64,000 nt of DNA from an uncultured Luteimonas sp. (GCA_934541015.1 CAKTDC010000001.1:1-64000), one strand, 5' to 3'; numbered from the stretch's first letter, positions 16,801 to 29,067 are shown. Numbers and translations are program-made. Notes: generated by a model not told the origin, from the letters alone.

Positions 16801-18981
16801 ATGAACGCGGGTGTTTCCAGCACGGCCGAGCCGCTGTCGCTTCCGGCGACGGACGACGGCTCGCTGCCCGACTATTACCTGGCGCTGGAGGCGGCCGCGG
16901 GCTATCTGCCGGTCGAGCAGCGGATGCTGCTGCGGCGGGCCTGGGCGGTGGGGGCGGCGGCGCACGCGGGGCAGATGCGCAAGTCGGGCGAGCCCTACAT
17001 CACCCATCCGGTGGCGGTCGCCCAGGTGCTGGCCGAGCAGAAGGTCGACGTCGAGACCCTGGTCGCGGCGATCCTGCACGACACCATCGAGGACACGCCG
17101 CTGACCCGGGCGCAGCTGGCGGCGGAATTCGGCGAGACCGTGGCGGAGCTGGTCGACGGCGTCACCAAGCTCGACAAGCTGCAGTTCAGCAGCCGCCAGG
17201 AGGCGGCGGCCGAAAGCTTCCGCAAGATGATGCTGGCGATGGCGCGCGACCTGCGCGTGATCCTGATCAAGCTCGGCGACCGCCTGCACAACATGCGCAC
17301 CCTGGGCGCGCAGACCAGCGAGGCGCGTGTGCGCATCGCCCGTGAGACGCTGGACATCTACGCGCCCATCGCCCAGCGCCTGGGCATGAACCTGATCAAG
17401 TCAGAGCTGCAGGACCGGGGCTTCCACGCCCTGCATCCGCTGCGGCACATGATCCTGGACAAGCACATCCGCGGCCAGCCGATGGTGCGCCGCGAGGCGA
17501 TGGCCGGGATCGAGGCCCGGCTGGCGCAGCGGCTGACCGGCGAGGGCCTGCAATACCGGCTGATCAGCCGGGTGAAGTCGCCCTGGAGCATCTACAACAA
17601 GATGCGCACCGAGGGCAAAAGCTTCGCCCAGGTGATGGACGTGTTCGGATTCCGGATCGTGGTCGGCTCGGTGCCCGACTGCTATCACGCGCTGGGCGTT
17701 GCGCATTCGGTGTTCAAGCCGCTCGACGGACGGTTCCGCGACTTCATCGCGATCCCCAAGGCCAACGGCTACCAGTCGCTGCACACGGTGCTGTTCGGGC
17801 CCTACGGTTCGCCGATCGAGGTGCAGATCCGAACCGAGGAGATGGACCTGATCGCCGAACGCGGCATCGCCGCGCACTGGGCCTACAAGCACGGCATGGC
17901 GCCCAGCGGCGCGCAGGCGCGCGCGCATTCGTGGATCGCCAACCTGCTCGAATCGCAGCGCGCGACCGGTTCGTCGCTGGAGTTCCTGGAGAACGTCAAG
18001 GTCGACCTGTTCCCGGACGAGGTCTACCTGTTCACGCCCAAGGGCGACATCCTGTCGCTGCCGCGCAATTCGACCACGCTCGACTTCGCCTATGCGGTGC
18101 ACACCGATGTCGGCAACACCGCGGTCGCCTCCCGCGTCGATGGCAGGCTGGTCCCGCTGCGCACCAAGCTCGCCAGTGGACAGCGGGTGGAGATCGTCAC
18201 CGCAAAGTCCGCGCTGCCCAAACCGCAGTGGCTCGAGTACGTGGTCACCGGCAAGGCGCGCACCGCGATCCGCAGCCAGCTCAAGCAGCTCGAGCACGAG
18301 GATGCGGTGACCCTGGGCCACCGCATGATCGACCGCGCGCTGGAGGAGATCGGCACCTCGCTCGACCGGCTGCCGCAGGACCGGCTCGACGCCTATCTCG
18401 CCGAACTGCGCTACCCCCGCCTGGAGGAGCTGCTGGCCGACATCGCGCTGGGCAACCGCATGCCCTCGCAGGTCGCGGTGACCCTGGCCCAGGCCGATGC
18501 GGTGCCTGCGGTTCCGGGCGCCGGGCCGGCCGTGCACCACGGCGAGCGGATCCTGATCACCGGCCACGAACGCGGCGTGATCAGCTTCGCCAACTGCTGC
18601 ATGCCCATCCCCGGCGACGAGATCATGGGCTACCACACCGCGGGCAAGGGCATCGTGGTGCACCGGCTGGACTGTCCCAACCTGGCCGAGTACCGCAAGT
18701 CGCCCGAGCGCTGGGTGGCGATCGGTTGGGACCGCGAGGTGACCGGGGATTACGGTGTCGCGCTGCGCATCGAAGTGGAGAACCGCCCGGGCGTGCTCGC
18801 GCAGGTCGCCGCCGCGATCGCGCAGGCCGATTCCAACATCGAGGGCGTCGAGTACCTGGAGCGCGACAGCAACGTCGCCGCGATCCGATTCTCGATCCAG
18901 GTCCGCAACCGCGAACACCTCGCCGATGTGATCCGCAAGACCCGGCGCCTGCACGTGGTGCATGGGGTGCAGCGCCTGTAG
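16801..18981 (+). CDS. spoT: Bifunctional (p)ppGpp synthetase/hydrolase SpoT
   Basis: 726 residues. Hydrolase domain with His55, ITHP and the His93-Asp94 pair of LHDTIEDT; synthetase domain with RVKSPWSIYNKM, DVFGFRIVV and ANGYQSLHT; TGS domain (EVYLFTPKGDILSLP, ~405); conserved-cysteine linker FANCCMPIPGDEIMGY; and C-terminal ACT domain (~655-726). An intact HD pair argues for SpoT rather than RelA. The synthetase RxKD motif reads R-F-R-D, a conservative change. It controls the stringent response. ATG at 16801 without an obvious ribosome site; ridA and recG follow closely. Confidence 0.95.
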   Translation: MNAGVSSTAEPLSLPATDDGSLPDYYLALEAAAGYLPVEQRMLLRRAWAVGAAAHAGQMRKSGEPYITHPVAVAQVLAEQKVDVETLVAAILHDTIEDTPLTRAQLAAEFGETVAELVDGVTKLDKLQFSSRQEAAAESFRKMMLAMARDLRVILIKLGDRLHNMRTLGAQTSEARVRIARETLDIYAPIAQRLGMNLIKSELQDRGFHALHPLRHMILDKHIRGQPMVRREAMAGIEARLAQRLTGEGLQYRLISRVKSPWSIYNKMRTEGKSFAQVMDVFGFRIVVGSVPDCYHALGVAHSVFKPLDGRFRDFIAIPKANGYQSLHTVLFGPYGSPIEVQIRTEEMDLIAERGIAAHWAYKHGMAPSGAQARAHSWIANLLESQRATGSSLEFLENVKVDLFPDEVYLFTPKGDILSLPRNSTTLDFAYAVHTDVGNTAVASRVDGRLVPLRTKLASGQRVEIVTAKSALPKPQWLEYVVTGKARTAIRSQLKQLEHEDAVTLGHRMIDRALEEIGTSLDRLPQDRLDAYLAELRYPRLEELLADIALGNRMPSQVAVTLAQADAVPAVPGAGPAVHHGERILITGHERGVISFANCCMPIPGDEIMGYHTAGKGIVVHRLDCPNLAEYRKSPERWVAIGWDREVTGDYGVALRIEVENRPGVLAQVAAAIAQADSNIEGVEYLERDSNVAAIRFSIQVRNREHLADVIRKTRRLHVVHGVQRL

Positions 18982-19026
18982 CGACGCAGCCCTACAATGG
19001 GGGTTTCCGGACACAGGAGCCGCCGC

Positions 19027-19410
19027 ATGCCCCGTACCCCCATCCACAGCGACCAGGCGCCGGCCGCCATCGGGCCCTATTCCCAGGCCACGCGCGCAGG
19101 CAACACGGTGTTCTTTTCCGGCCAGATCCCGCTCGACCCGGTCACGGGCGAGGTGGTTGCCGGCGGCATCGAAGCGCAGGCGCGGCAGGCCTTCGACAAC
19201 CTCAAGGCGGTGGCGGCCGCTGCCGGCGGTACGCTGGACGACATCGCCCGCGTCGGGCTGTACCTGACCGACCTGGCGCAGTTCGCCGCGGTCAACGCGG
19301 TGATGGCCGAATACTTCGCGGCGCCGTATCCGGCGCGTTCGACCATCGAGGTGTCGGCGCTGCCACGGGGCGTGCTGTTCGAGGTCGACGCGGTGATGGT
19401 GCTGGACTGA
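19027..19410 (+). CDS. ridA: RidA family reactive-intermediate deaminase
   Basis: 127 residues, a complete RidA/YjgF/UK114 protein. It hydrolyses reactive enamine/imine intermediates released by PLP enzymes such as threonine dehydratase. AIGPYSQATRAGNTVFFSGQIPLDP at the N terminus and the C-terminal PARSTIEVSALPRGVLFEVDAV, which includes the key arginine and glutamate, define the family. ATG at 19027 with a CAGGAG ribosome site a few bases upstream. The spoT-ridA-recG order is common in gammaproteobacteria. Confidence 0.95.
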   Translation: MPRTPIHSDQAPAAIGPYSQATRAGNTVFFSGQIPLDPVTGEVVAGGIEAQARQAFDNLKAVAAAAGGTLDDIARVGLYLTDLAQFAAVNAVMAEYFAAPYPARSTIEVSALPRGVLFEVDAVMVLD

Positions 19411-19422
19411 CCGCGGCGCGGC

Positions 19423-21525
19423 ATGGCGAAGCCCGCGCCCGCGCTGGCGGCTTCCGGTGAGGTGCGACTGACAGCGCTGTCCGGCGTGGGTCCGGCGATC
19501 GCGGAGAAGCTCGCCGCGCGCGGCCTGCTGACCCTGCAGGACCTGTGGCTGCACCTGCCGCGCCAGTACGAGGACCGCACCCGGATCACGCCGATCCGGC
19601 AGCTGCAGCCGGGCGCGGTGGCACAGGTCGAGGGGCGGGTGGAAGCGGTCGAGCGCGGCTTCCGCTACCGGCCGATGCTGCGCGTGGCGATCGCCGACGA
19701 TTCGCGCGCGACCCTGGTCCTGCGCTTCTTCCATTTCCGCTCGCAGCAGGTCAACCAGTTCCGCGTCGGCGCGAGGGTGCGCGCCTACGGCACGCCGCGG
19801 GCGGGACAGCAGGGCCTGGAGATCGTGCACCCGAGCTACCGCGTCCTGGGCGACGCGGAGGAGGCGGGGCTGGGCGAGGCGCTGGACCCGGTCTATCCCG
19901 CCGTGGAGGGGGTCGGCCCGGTCACGCTGCGCCGGCTGGTTGCGCAGGCGCTGGAGCGGCTGCCGGACGAGCAGTCCCTGGAGCTGCTGCCCGCCGCCCT
20001 CCACCGGTTCCACGGACTGCCGTCGCTGCGCCAGGCGCTGCTGACCCTGCACCGGCCGCCGCGCGACGCCGACGTCGCCGCGCTGCTGGCCGGCACCCAT
20101 CCGGCGCAGCGGCGGCTGGCGCTGGAGGAGCTGCTTGCGCACCACCTCAGCCTGCGCCGCCAGCGCATCGCCCTGCAGGCGCACGCTGCGCCTGCATTGA
20201 CCGACGACGGTGGACGCGTGGACGCGCTGCTGGCCGCGCTGCCGTTCGCGCTCACCGGCGCGCAGCGGCGCGTATTCGACCAGATCCGCGCCGATCTTGC
20301 GAAACCCTCGCCGATGCTGCGCCTGGTGCAGGGCGACGTCGGCAGCGGCAAGACCGTGGTTGCGGCGATGGCGGCGCTGCTGGCGATCGGCAACAACCGC
20401 CAGGCGGCACTGATGGCGCCGACCGAGCTGCTCGCCGAGCAGCACCTGGCCAACCTGCGCGACTGGCTGGAGCCGCTGGATGTGCGCGTGGCCTGGCTTG
20501 CGGGCAAGGTCTCCGGGCGCGCCCGCAGGGCGGTGCTGGCCGATGTCGCCAGCGGCGCCGCGCAGCTGGTGGTGGGTACGCACGCTTTGATGCAGGAGGG
20601 CGTGGTGTTCCGCGACCTGGCCCTGGCCATCGTCGACGAGCAGCACCGCTTCGGCGTGCACCAGCGCCTGGCGCTGCGCGACAAGGGCGCGGCCGGCGGC
20701 ATCATCCCGCACCAGCTGGTGATGACCGCCACCCCGATCCCGCGCACCCTGGCGATGGCCGCCTATGCCGACCTGGACGTGTCGGCGATCGACGAGCTGC
20801 CGCCCGGCCGCACCCCGGTGCAGACCGTGGTGCTGGGCGCCGAACGCCGGCCGGAGCTGATCGCGCGCATCCGCGCCGCCTGCGCCGTGGGCCGGCAGGC
20901 CTACTGGGTGTGCACGATCATCGACGAGAGCGACGAGGTCGTGGCGCAGGCGGCGCAGACCACCTGGGAGCAGCTGACCGCGGCGCTGCCGGAGCTGCGC
21001 ATCGGCTTCGTCCACGGCCGCATGAAGGCGGGCGCGAAGCAGTCGACGATGCTCGCCTTCAAGGCCGGCGAGCTCGACCTGCTGGTCGCGACCACGGTGA
21101 TCGAGGTCGGCGTCGACGTGCCCAACGCCTCGCTGATGATCATCGAGAACGCCGAGCGGCTCGGCCTGTCGCAGCTGCACCAGCTGCGCGGGCGGGTGGG
21201 GCGCGGCCGCGAGGCCTCGAGCTGCGTGCTGCTGTACCAGCCACCGCTGTCGCAGATGGCGCGGCAGCGGCTGGAGACGATGCGCTCGACCAGCGACGGT
21301 TTCGTCATTGCGGAAAGGGACCTGGAGCTGCGCGGCCCCGGCGAGATCCTGGGGACGCGGCAGACCGGGCTGGCCGACTTCCGCATCGCCGACCTGGCGC
21401 GGGATGCCGACCTGCTGCCCGACGTGCACCGGCTGGGCGATGCGCTGCTGCGCGACGCCCCCGGGATCGCCGACCGGCTGGTGGAGCGCTGGATCGGTGG
21501 CGCCGTGCGCTTCGCCGGAGCCTAG
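19423..21525 (+). CDS. recG: ATP-dependent DNA helicase RecG
   Basis: 700 residues, full length. It remodels stalled forks and Holliday junctions. N-terminal wedge/OB domain (~1-170, with a helix-hairpin-helix-like LSGVGPAIAEKLAARG), helicase motif I GDVGSGKT near residue 304, motif II DEQH with HRFGVHQR, motif III MTATPIPRT, then the second RecA-like domain with GFVHGRMKAGAK, ATTVIEVGVDVPNA and LHQLRGRVGRGREASSC, and the C-terminal LELRGPGEILGTRQTG. ATG at 19423, 12 bp after the ridA stop. Confidence 0.97.
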   Translation: MAKPAPALAASGEVRLTALSGVGPAIAEKLAARGLLTLQDLWLHLPRQYEDRTRITPIRQLQPGAVAQVEGRVEAVERGFRYRPMLRVAIADDSRATLVLRFFHFRSQQVNQFRVGARVRAYGTPRAGQQGLEIVHPSYRVLGDAEEAGLGEALDPVYPAVEGVGPVTLRRLVAQALERLPDEQSLELLPAALHRFHGLPSLRQALLTLHRPPRDADVAALLAGTHPAQRRLALEELLAHHLSLRRQRIALQAHAAPALTDDGGRVDALLAALPFALTGAQRRVFDQIRADLAKPSPMLRLVQGDVGSGKTVVAAMAALLAIGNNRQAALMAPTELLAEQHLANLRDWLEPLDVRVAWLAGKVSGRARRAVLADVASGAAQLVVGTHALMQEGVVFRDLALAIVDEQHRFGVHQRLALRDKGAAGGIIPHQLVMTATPIPRTLAMAAYADLDVSAIDELPPGRTPVQTVVLGAERRPELIARIRAACAVGRQAYWVCTIIDESDEVVAQAAQTTWEQLTAALPELRIGFVHGRMKAGAKQSTMLAFKAGELDLLVATTVIEVGVDVPNASLMIIENAERLGLSQLHQLRGRVGRGREASSCVLLYQPPLSQMARQRLETMRSTSDGFVIAERDLELRGPGEILGTRQTGLADFRIADLARDADLLPDVHRLGDALLRDAPGIADRLVERWIGGAVRFAGA

Positions 21526-21618
21526 GCTGCCGGCGCCGCCGCCGGTCCGGGGCTGCGGTGCGGCAGCGTCCGCGCCGGCATCTCCGGGATCGCGCCGCGA
21601 ATGGCCTAGAATCCGCCG

Positions 21619-22554
21619 ATGCCCGCCAAGATTCCCCTGCTGATCGACACCGACCCTGGCGTCGACGACGCCCTCGCCCTGCTGATGGCGTTCAACGACG
21701 CCCGCCACGAGGTCGTCGGCCTGACCGTCACCGCCGGCAACGTCGGCCTTCACCACACCGTGGCCAACGCGCTGAAACTGTGCGAGGTGGCCGGGCGCGA
21801 TGTGCCGGTGTTCGCAGGCGCCGCCGAACCCCTGCTCCATCCGGCGCCGCACGCGGCCGACGTGCACGGCAGCGACGGCTTCGGCGATGTCGGCTATACC
21901 GCCGCCGCGCGCCGGGCCGAGGCCGGACACGCCGCGCTGGCGATCCTGCGCCTGTCGCAGCTGCACGCCGGCCGCCTGGTGCTGGTGGCGCTCGGGCCGC
22001 TGACCAATATCGCGCTGGCGCTCAAGCTCGACCCGACCCTGCCCGAACGCGTGGAGCGTTTCGTGGTGATGGGCGGAGCGGTGACCGCGCACGGCAACAT
22101 CACCGCGGCGGCCGAGTTCAACGTGTTCTTCGATCCCGAAGCCGCGGCGATCGTGTTCGCCGCCTTTCCCCGTGTCGCGCTGTCGGACTGGGAGGCCACG
22201 CTGGCCCACGGCCTGGTCCATGCCGACGTCGACCGCTGGCTGGCGGCCGGCTCGCCGCGGGCGCGGTTCTACGACGCGATCTCGCTGCGGACCCGGAAAT
22301 GGTCGGCCGATGCCCGCGGCGAGCGCTGGTACTGCGCCGATGCCCTGGCCATGGCCTGGGCGCTGGAGCCGGAGGGCGCGGAGGAAGTGGTCGAGCGTCC
22401 GCTCGAGGTCGTGCTGGCCGCCGGGCCGGGGCGCGGCGCGACCATCGTCGACTGGAACCGGCAGACCGGCCGCGCCGACGGCGCCGCCATTCTGCGGCGC
22501 TACGACCAGGGGCGGTTCGAGGCCCTGGCCGCCGCCGCCCTTGCCGCCGGATGA
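21619..22554 (+). CDS. Inosine-uridine preferring nucleoside hydrolase
   Basis: 311 residues. It hydrolyses the N-glycosidic bond of ribonucleosides for base salvage. The calcium-binding fingerprint DTDPGVDDALAL lies at ~10-21; NVGLHHTVANALKL, ALGPLTNIALAL, VVMGGAVTAHGNITAAAEFN and a distal YCADALAMAWAL (the fourth Asp ligand) follow in family order. No signal peptide is seen, so it is cytoplasmic. Substrate preference cannot be read with certainty. It follows recG by 93 bp. Confidence 0.92.
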   Translation: MPAKIPLLIDTDPGVDDALALLMAFNDARHEVVGLTVTAGNVGLHHTVANALKLCEVAGRDVPVFAGAAEPLLHPAPHAADVHGSDGFGDVGYTAAARRAEAGHAALAILRLSQLHAGRLVLVALGPLTNIALALKLDPTLPERVERFVVMGGAVTAHGNITAAAEFNVFFDPEAAAIVFAAFPRVALSDWEATLAHGLVHADVDRWLAAGSPRARFYDAISLRTRKWSADARGERWYCADALAMAWALEPEGAEEVVERPLEVVLAAGPGRGATIVDWNRQTGRADGAAILRRYDQGRFEALAAAALAAG

Positions 22555-22560
22555 GCAGGC

Positions 22561-22590
22561 TTGCGCGGATTTTGCGCAGCCGGCTATAAT
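22561..22590 (+). promoter_or_regulatory. Sigma70-type promoter of rpmE2
   Basis: -35 TTGCGC at 22561-22566, an 18-bp spacer and a consensus -10 TATAAT at 22585-22590, 34 bp upstream of the rpmE2 ATG. I see no Zur-like palindrome around it. Confidence 0.72.
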
Positions 22591-22623
22591 GCCGCTCTTT
22601 CCCCGCGTGAAACGGTGCCCGCC

Positions 22624-22872
22624 ATGAAGGCCGACATCCACCCCGATTACCGCGAAGTCGTGTTCCAGGACGTGACTTCCGATTTCAGGTTCCTGACCCG
22701 CTCCACCATGGCCGCCTCCACCAAGGAGACGATCCAGTGGGAGGACGGCAACGAGTATCCGCTGGTCAAGATCGACGTGTCCTCGGCCACGCATCCGTTC
22801 TATACCGGCCAGAACAAGATCATCGACACCAGCGGCCGCGTCGACAAGTTCCGCAAGCGCTACGGCAAGTAG
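22624..22872 (+). CDS. rpmE2: 50S ribosomal protein L31 type B
   Basis: 82 residues. [20 protein letters not shown] and [27 protein letters not shown] are the type B (zinc-independent) L31 signatures; the zinc-binding cysteines of type A are absent. Type B L31 is often induced under zinc limitation, but here a strong consensus promoter suggests constitutive use. ATG at 22624; the open frame extends upstream to 22561 only by chance. Confidence 0.95.
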   Translation: MKADIHPDYREVVFQDVTSDFRFLTRSTMAASTKETIQWEDGNEYPLVKIDVSSATHPFYTGQNKIIDTSGRVDKFRKRYGK

Positions 22873-22896
22873 GCCTTCCGGCGCTGGAGTCCCCTG

Positions 22897-22925
22897 CGGC
22901 CGCCTTCCGGCGGCCGTTTGCGTTT
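22897..22925 (+). terminator. Rho-independent terminator after rpmE2
   Basis: Perfect 8-bp stem CGGCCGCC / GGCGGCCG with a TTCC loop followed by TTTGCGTTT; the T run is interrupted. Confidence 0.66.
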
Positions 22926-23056
22926 GTGGCGTCCCGGTGGCCGTCCCCGGGGCGGCAGCCCGGCCGGCTGTGCGATAATTGTTGCGTTGCGGCAGAACCG
23001 TTCGCCGCCGACGCCGGGCCCAGGCCCGCACGACCGAACAGTGAGGAGCGCATTCC

Positions 23057-24340
<1,284 letters not shown>

Positions 24341-24348
24341 TCGCAAGA

Positions 24349-24374
24349 GCGCTCTCCGCGCAAGCGGAGGGCGC
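24349..24374 (+). other. Strong hairpin after gltA
   Basis: An 11-bp stem (GCGCTCTCCGC / GCGGAGGGCGC, one G-T pair) with a GCAA tetraloop begins 8 bases after the gltA stop. No T run follows, so it is more likely an mRNA 3'-end stabiliser or a rho-assisted stop than an intrinsic terminator. Confidence 0.5.
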
Positions 24375-24457
24375 CAGGCGCCTGCAGGAGCGCCCCCGCC
24401 GCTGCAGGGGCAGGCTCCGGGCGCGCGACCCCCGGTGACACGGCGGTTGCGCCGCTT

Positions 24458-25123
24458 CTACCGCGGCAATCCGGCCACGGTCCCGCCATCGTGCGTTTCT
24501 TCGGTCGCAAGCAGCTCGCGCAGCTGCGCTGCCGACGCCCGTTTCATCGGCTTGCCGTCGATCGCCGACAGCGGCGCCTGGCGCAGCACGTGGCCCGGCA
24601 GCACGAGCAGATCGAAGGCCAGGCCGTCGGCGGCGAACAGCCACACCGGAAAGTCGTCCTCCCGCGTGCGGTCCAGGCGCACCCGGCGGCTGCCGTTGTC
24701 CGCGGGGATGCCCGCGTCCTCCAGGAACCGGGACACCGCATCCGGGTCGTCCGCGTACAGCTGCAGCTGGACCGGCGAATGCGCGTCGGCGGTGCCTTCG
24801 AGCACCGGGCCGACCAGGCGCGGCGCGAAGCGGTCGAGGAATTCCATCGCCTCCAGCGCCGCGCGGCGGCGCAGGTCCAGCGCCTGCCGTCCGGCATCGC
24901 CGTGGAACAGCCGCTGGTACTCGCGCAGCGCCTGTTCGATCTCGCGGTTGTGCGGCAGCGATGCGTCGTCGTGGATGCCGAGCCGGTCGGCGGCCTTGCG
25001 CTTGGCCTGGCGGTAGTCGCGGATCCCGCTCTCGGCCATCAGCCGCGCCGCCTCGTGGGCAAGGCGGTGGCGGCGTTCCCGGGTCCGCGTTCCGGCATGC
25101 TGACGGGCCCGGTGCATCGCCAT
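24458..25123 (-). CDS. Conserved hypothetical protein
   Basis: 221 residues, not recognised with confidence. The N terminus is a basic, helical MHRARQHAGTRTRERRHRL stretch; an internal KRKAADRLGI and a helix EIEQALREYQRLFHG follow. The C-terminal half alternates strands and helices (VQLQLYADDPDAVSRFLEDAG, WLFAADGLAFDLLVLPG). It looks like a soluble alpha/beta protein, faintly like a minimal nucleotidyltransferase fold, but no active-site motif stands out. Homologues seem usual beside mrcA in Xanthomonads, from memory only. It is downstream of mrcA on the same strand with a 62-bp gap. Confidence 0.75.
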   Translation of the reverse strand: MAMHRARQHAGTRTRERRHRLAHEAARLMAESGIRDYRQAKRKAADRLGIHDDASLPHNREIEQALREYQRLFHGDAGRQALDLRRRAALEAMEFLDRFAPRLVGPVLEGTADAHSPVQLQLYADDPDAVSRFLEDAGIPADNGSRRVRLDRTREDDFPVWLFAADGLAFDLLVLPGHVLRQAPLSAIDGKPMKRASAAQLRELLATEETHDGGTVAGLPR

Positions 25124-25185
25124 CTCCCGCAGGGGTGTCGTGGTGACTTTAGCGCAAGGACCGTTGCGCGCGAATCAATGCCGGG

Positions 25186-27696
25186 TCAGAAGATGTCGAA
25201 CGCCTCTTCCGGCGGCATTTCGTCGAAATCGAAATCCAGTTCGCTTTCCAGGCGCTCCAGATCCTCGACCTTGATGTATTCGATGATCCCGCCTTCGGTG
25301 GTGGTCGGCAGCAGCCGGCCGGAGGCGGTCACTGCGACCCGGACCACGCCTTCGGGTGGGTCGTTGGCGGCGATCGGCATGTCCTTCAGCGCCACGCGCA
25401 TGAAATCGATCCAGATCGGGAGCGCGGCGCGGCCGCCGTATTCGCGGTAGCCCAGGGTGCGGTTGTCGTCGCGCCCCACCCACACCGAGGTCACCAGGCT
25501 GCCGCCGAAGCCCGAGAACCAGGCGTCGCGGTGGTCGTTGGTCGAGCCGGTCTTGCCGCCGACGTCCTCGCGGTCGAGCACCCTGGCGGCGGTGCCGGTG
25601 CCGCGCCGGACCACGTCGCGCATGATCGAGATCAGCTGGTAGGCCACGCGCTCGTCGATGACCTGCGGCGCGAGCAGGATGTCTTCGGGCGGCTGCTGCG
25701 GAGCGGTCCCGGCGGTCTCCGTGGCCGTCTCCGCTGCCGGCGTGGGCGCCCGGCCTCCGGGGCCGAGGTCGAAGCCGTCGATGATATTGGCCTCGGCGTA
25801 GGTCCTGCCGGCGCGCTGGCTGCAGCCGCGGCAGGCGACAGCGGGGTTTTCCTTGAAGATCGTCCTGCCGTCGCGGTCGCGCACCTCGTCGATGAACCAG
25901 GGCGTGATCCGGAAGCCGCCGTTGGCGAACACGGCGTAGCCGCGGGTAACGTCGAGCGGAGTCAGCGAGGGCGTGCCGAGCGAGATCGACAGGTTCGGCG
26001 GCAGTTCCGACTCGGGGAAGCCCATGTTGCTGATGTAGCCGCGCGCGTACTCCACGCCGATCGCGTCGAGCAGGCGCACCGCCACCAGATTGCGCGACAG
26101 CACCAGCGCCTCGCGCAGGCGCATCGGGCCCATGAAGCGGCCGTCGGAGTTCTGCGGGCGCCAGTCCTGGCCGCGACGCATGCGGAAGACCACCGGCGCG
26201 TCGGGCACGATCGAGGCCGGGTGGAAGCCCTTCTCGAAGGCGGCCGCGAAGATGAAGGGCTTGAAGCTCGAGCCGGGCTGCCGGCGCGACTGGGTGGTGC
26301 GGTTGAACTTGCTGCCGGCGAAGCTGAAGCCGCCGATGAGCGCGCGCAAGGCGCCGGTGTCGTGTTCCATGGACACCAGCGTCGCCTGCGCGCGCGGCAG
26401 CTGGTCGAGCTGCCAGCGCACCGTCGGCGGCACAGGAGCGGAGCTGTCCCGGCCTGCGGTGGCGGCGGCCGGGGTTTCGATCCGGCGCACCCGCACCAGG
26501 TCGCCGCGGTTGACCAGGGCCGAGGGCGCCTTGCCGGTCCAGCGGCTGCTGGCGGCGTCGAGGGTGACCACGCTGGCGTCGGCAAGCACCGCGTCGGCGG
26601 TGCCGCCGCCGCTGCGCAGCATGATCGCCGGGAGCAGCCCGCTCTGGGCAGGAATGCCGCGCAGGCGCGCCGCGACCGCGGCCGCGTCTTCCGATGGCGG
26701 CAGTTCGAACGTCTGCTCGACCCTGGACCAGCCGTGGCGATGGTCGTAGGTGGCAAGGCCGTCGCGCACGGCCTGGTCGGCGGCCGCCTGCATCGCCGGG
26801 TCGAGGGTGGTGGTGACGTGGTAACCCTTGGTGAGCACGTCGCCGCCGTAGCGCGCCTCCATTTCAAGGCGGACCATCTCGGCGACGTACGGCGCATAGA
26901 CCTCGGTCGGGCGCTCGTGCGGCCTGGCGTGCATCGGCACGGCCTTGGCCGCCGCGGCCTCGGCGGCGCTGATGAAGCCCAGCTCGCGCATGCGCTCGAG
27001 CACGTAGACGTCCCGCCGCTCCTTGGCCCGCTCGGGGTTGCTCAGCGGATTGCCGCTGGAGGGGAACTTGGGGATCGCCGCGAGCGAGGCCATCTCGTCC
27101 AGGTCGAGCTGGTCCAGGGGCTTGCCGTAATAGAACTCGGCGGCGGCGGCCACCCCGTAGGAGCGATTGCCGAAGAAGACCTTGTTGAGATAGAGCTCGA
27201 AGATCTCGTCCTTGCCCAGCTCCCGCTCCATCTTCATCGCCAGCAGCATCTCGGTGAGCTTGCGCGTCGCCGAGACCTCGCGGGTCAGGTAGAACTCGCG
27301 CGCCAGCTGCTGGGTGATGGTCGAGCCGCCGGGGACGCCTTCCATCGAGCCGCTCTTGGCGACCAGCCAGATCGCGCGCATCACGCCCTTGTAGTCGACC
27401 CCGTGATGCTCGTAGAAGCGGGCGTCCTCGGTGGCCAGGAAGGCCTGCCTGAGCCGCTCGGGCACCTGGTCCATGGTCACCGGGTAGCGGCGCATCTCCC
27501 CGAACAGCGCCATCAGCTTGCCGTCGCGGGAGTAGACGTACATCGGTTCCTGCAGCTCGATGTCGCGCAGCTCCTGGACATCGGGGAGCTGGGAGGAAAT
27601 CGACCGGTAGACCACCACCCCGGCCACCGCTCCGAGCACGGCAAGGCCCAGGAACGCGTACAGCGCCCAGCGCAGCAGTCGGAGGAATCGGCGCAT
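25186..27696 (-). CDS. mrcA: Penicillin-binding protein 1A (class A, bifunctional)
   Basis: 836 residues. It polymerises and cross-links peptidoglycan at the inner membrane. One N-terminal transmembrane helix (~9-30), glycosyltransferase family 51 domain with the catalytic [12 protein letters not shown] (~80-90) and [15 protein letters not shown], an OB-like insert (~320-430), then a transpeptidase domain with active-site SSFKP (SxxK), SRN (SxN) and KTGST (KTG). ATG at 27696. It is divergent from pilM, as in pseudomonads and Xanthomonads. Confidence 0.96.
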   Translation of the reverse strand: MRRFLRLLRWALYAFLGLAVLGAVAGVVVYRSISSQLPDVQELRDIELQEPMYVYSRDGKLMALFGEMRRYPVTMDQVPERLRQAFLATEDARFYEHHGVDYKGVMRAIWLVAKSGSMEGVPGGSTITQQLAREFYLTREVSATRKLTEMLLAMKMERELGKDEIFELYLNKVFFGNRSYGVAAAAEFYYGKPLDQLDLDEMASLAAIPKFPSSGNPLSNPERAKERRDVYVLERMRELGFISAAEAAAAKAVPMHARPHERPTEVYAPYVAEMVRLEMEARYGGDVLTKGYHVTTTLDPAMQAAADQAVRDGLATYDHRHGWSRVEQTFELPPSEDAAAVAARLRGIPAQSGLLPAIMLRSGGGTADAVLADASVVTLDAASSRWTGKAPSALVNRGDLVRVRRIETPAAATAGRDSSAPVPPTVRWQLDQLPRAQATLVSMEHDTGALRALIGGFSFAGSKFNRTTQSRRQPGSSFKPFIFAAAFEKGFHPASIVPDAPVVFRMRRGQDWRPQNSDGRFMGPMRLREALVLSRNLVAVRLLDAIGVEYARGYISNMGFPESELPPNLSISLGTPSLTPLDVTRGYAVFANGGFRITPWFIDEVRDRDGRTIFKENPAVACRGCSQRAGRTYAEANIIDGFDLGPGGRAPTPAAETATETAGTAPQQPPEDILLAPQVIDERVAYQLISIMRDVVRRGTGTAARVLDREDVGGKTGSTNDHRDAWFSGFGGSLVTSVWVGRDDNRTLGYREYGGRAALPIWIDFMRVALKDMPIAANDPPEGVVRVAVTASGRLLPTTTEGGIIEYIKVEDLERLESELDFDFDEMPPEEAFDIF

Positions 27697-27801
27697 CTTT
27701 CGGGGCTCCAGTCCCTGGATGGTCCAGGCGGCGGAGTATAGAGGAGGCCCGGCGCGGCGCCGGCGCGCGCGACCTGGCCGTTCGGACAGGGTCCCGCCGT
27801 T

Positions 27802-27903
27802 CTAGGCGGACGTGGAGGGGCTTTTGGAGGCCTGGCCGGGCGGCCGGGCGAGGAAATCCAGGAGGGTGACGCTGAGCGTCAGATTGCGACGCAAGTGGGT
27901 CAT
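27802..27903 (-). CDS. Possible 33-residue small ORF
   Basis: In the 312-bp gap between mrcA and pilM (27697-28008), an ATG at 27903 on the minus strand follows AGGAAT with 7 intervening bases and reads 33 codons to TAG (MTHLRRNLTLSVTLLDFLAR...). It is short and mildly hydrophobic with a basic start. It could encode a leader or membrane micropeptide for mrcA transcripts, or be chance. The rest of the gap holds the pilM promoter and nothing else I recognise. Confidence 0.3.
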   Translation of the reverse strand: MTHLRRNLTLSVTLLDFLARPPGQASKSPSTSA

Positions 27904-27928
27904 CGGCAACATTCCTGAGACTTCGCTG

Positions 27929-27957
27929 TTGCCATCGCCAGAAAAGTCCGTTATTTA
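27929..27957 (+). promoter_or_regulatory. Likely promoter of pilMNOPQ
   Basis: -35 TTGCCA at 27929-27934 and -10 TATTTA at 27952-27957, spacing 17 bp, in an otherwise GC-rich gap; about 52 bp upstream of the pilM start. Confidence 0.58.
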
Positions 27958-27984
27958 ATGCATCGGGGCACGATGCGCACGTAA

Positions 27985-29066
<1,082 letters not shown>

Positions 29067-29067
<1 letters not shown>

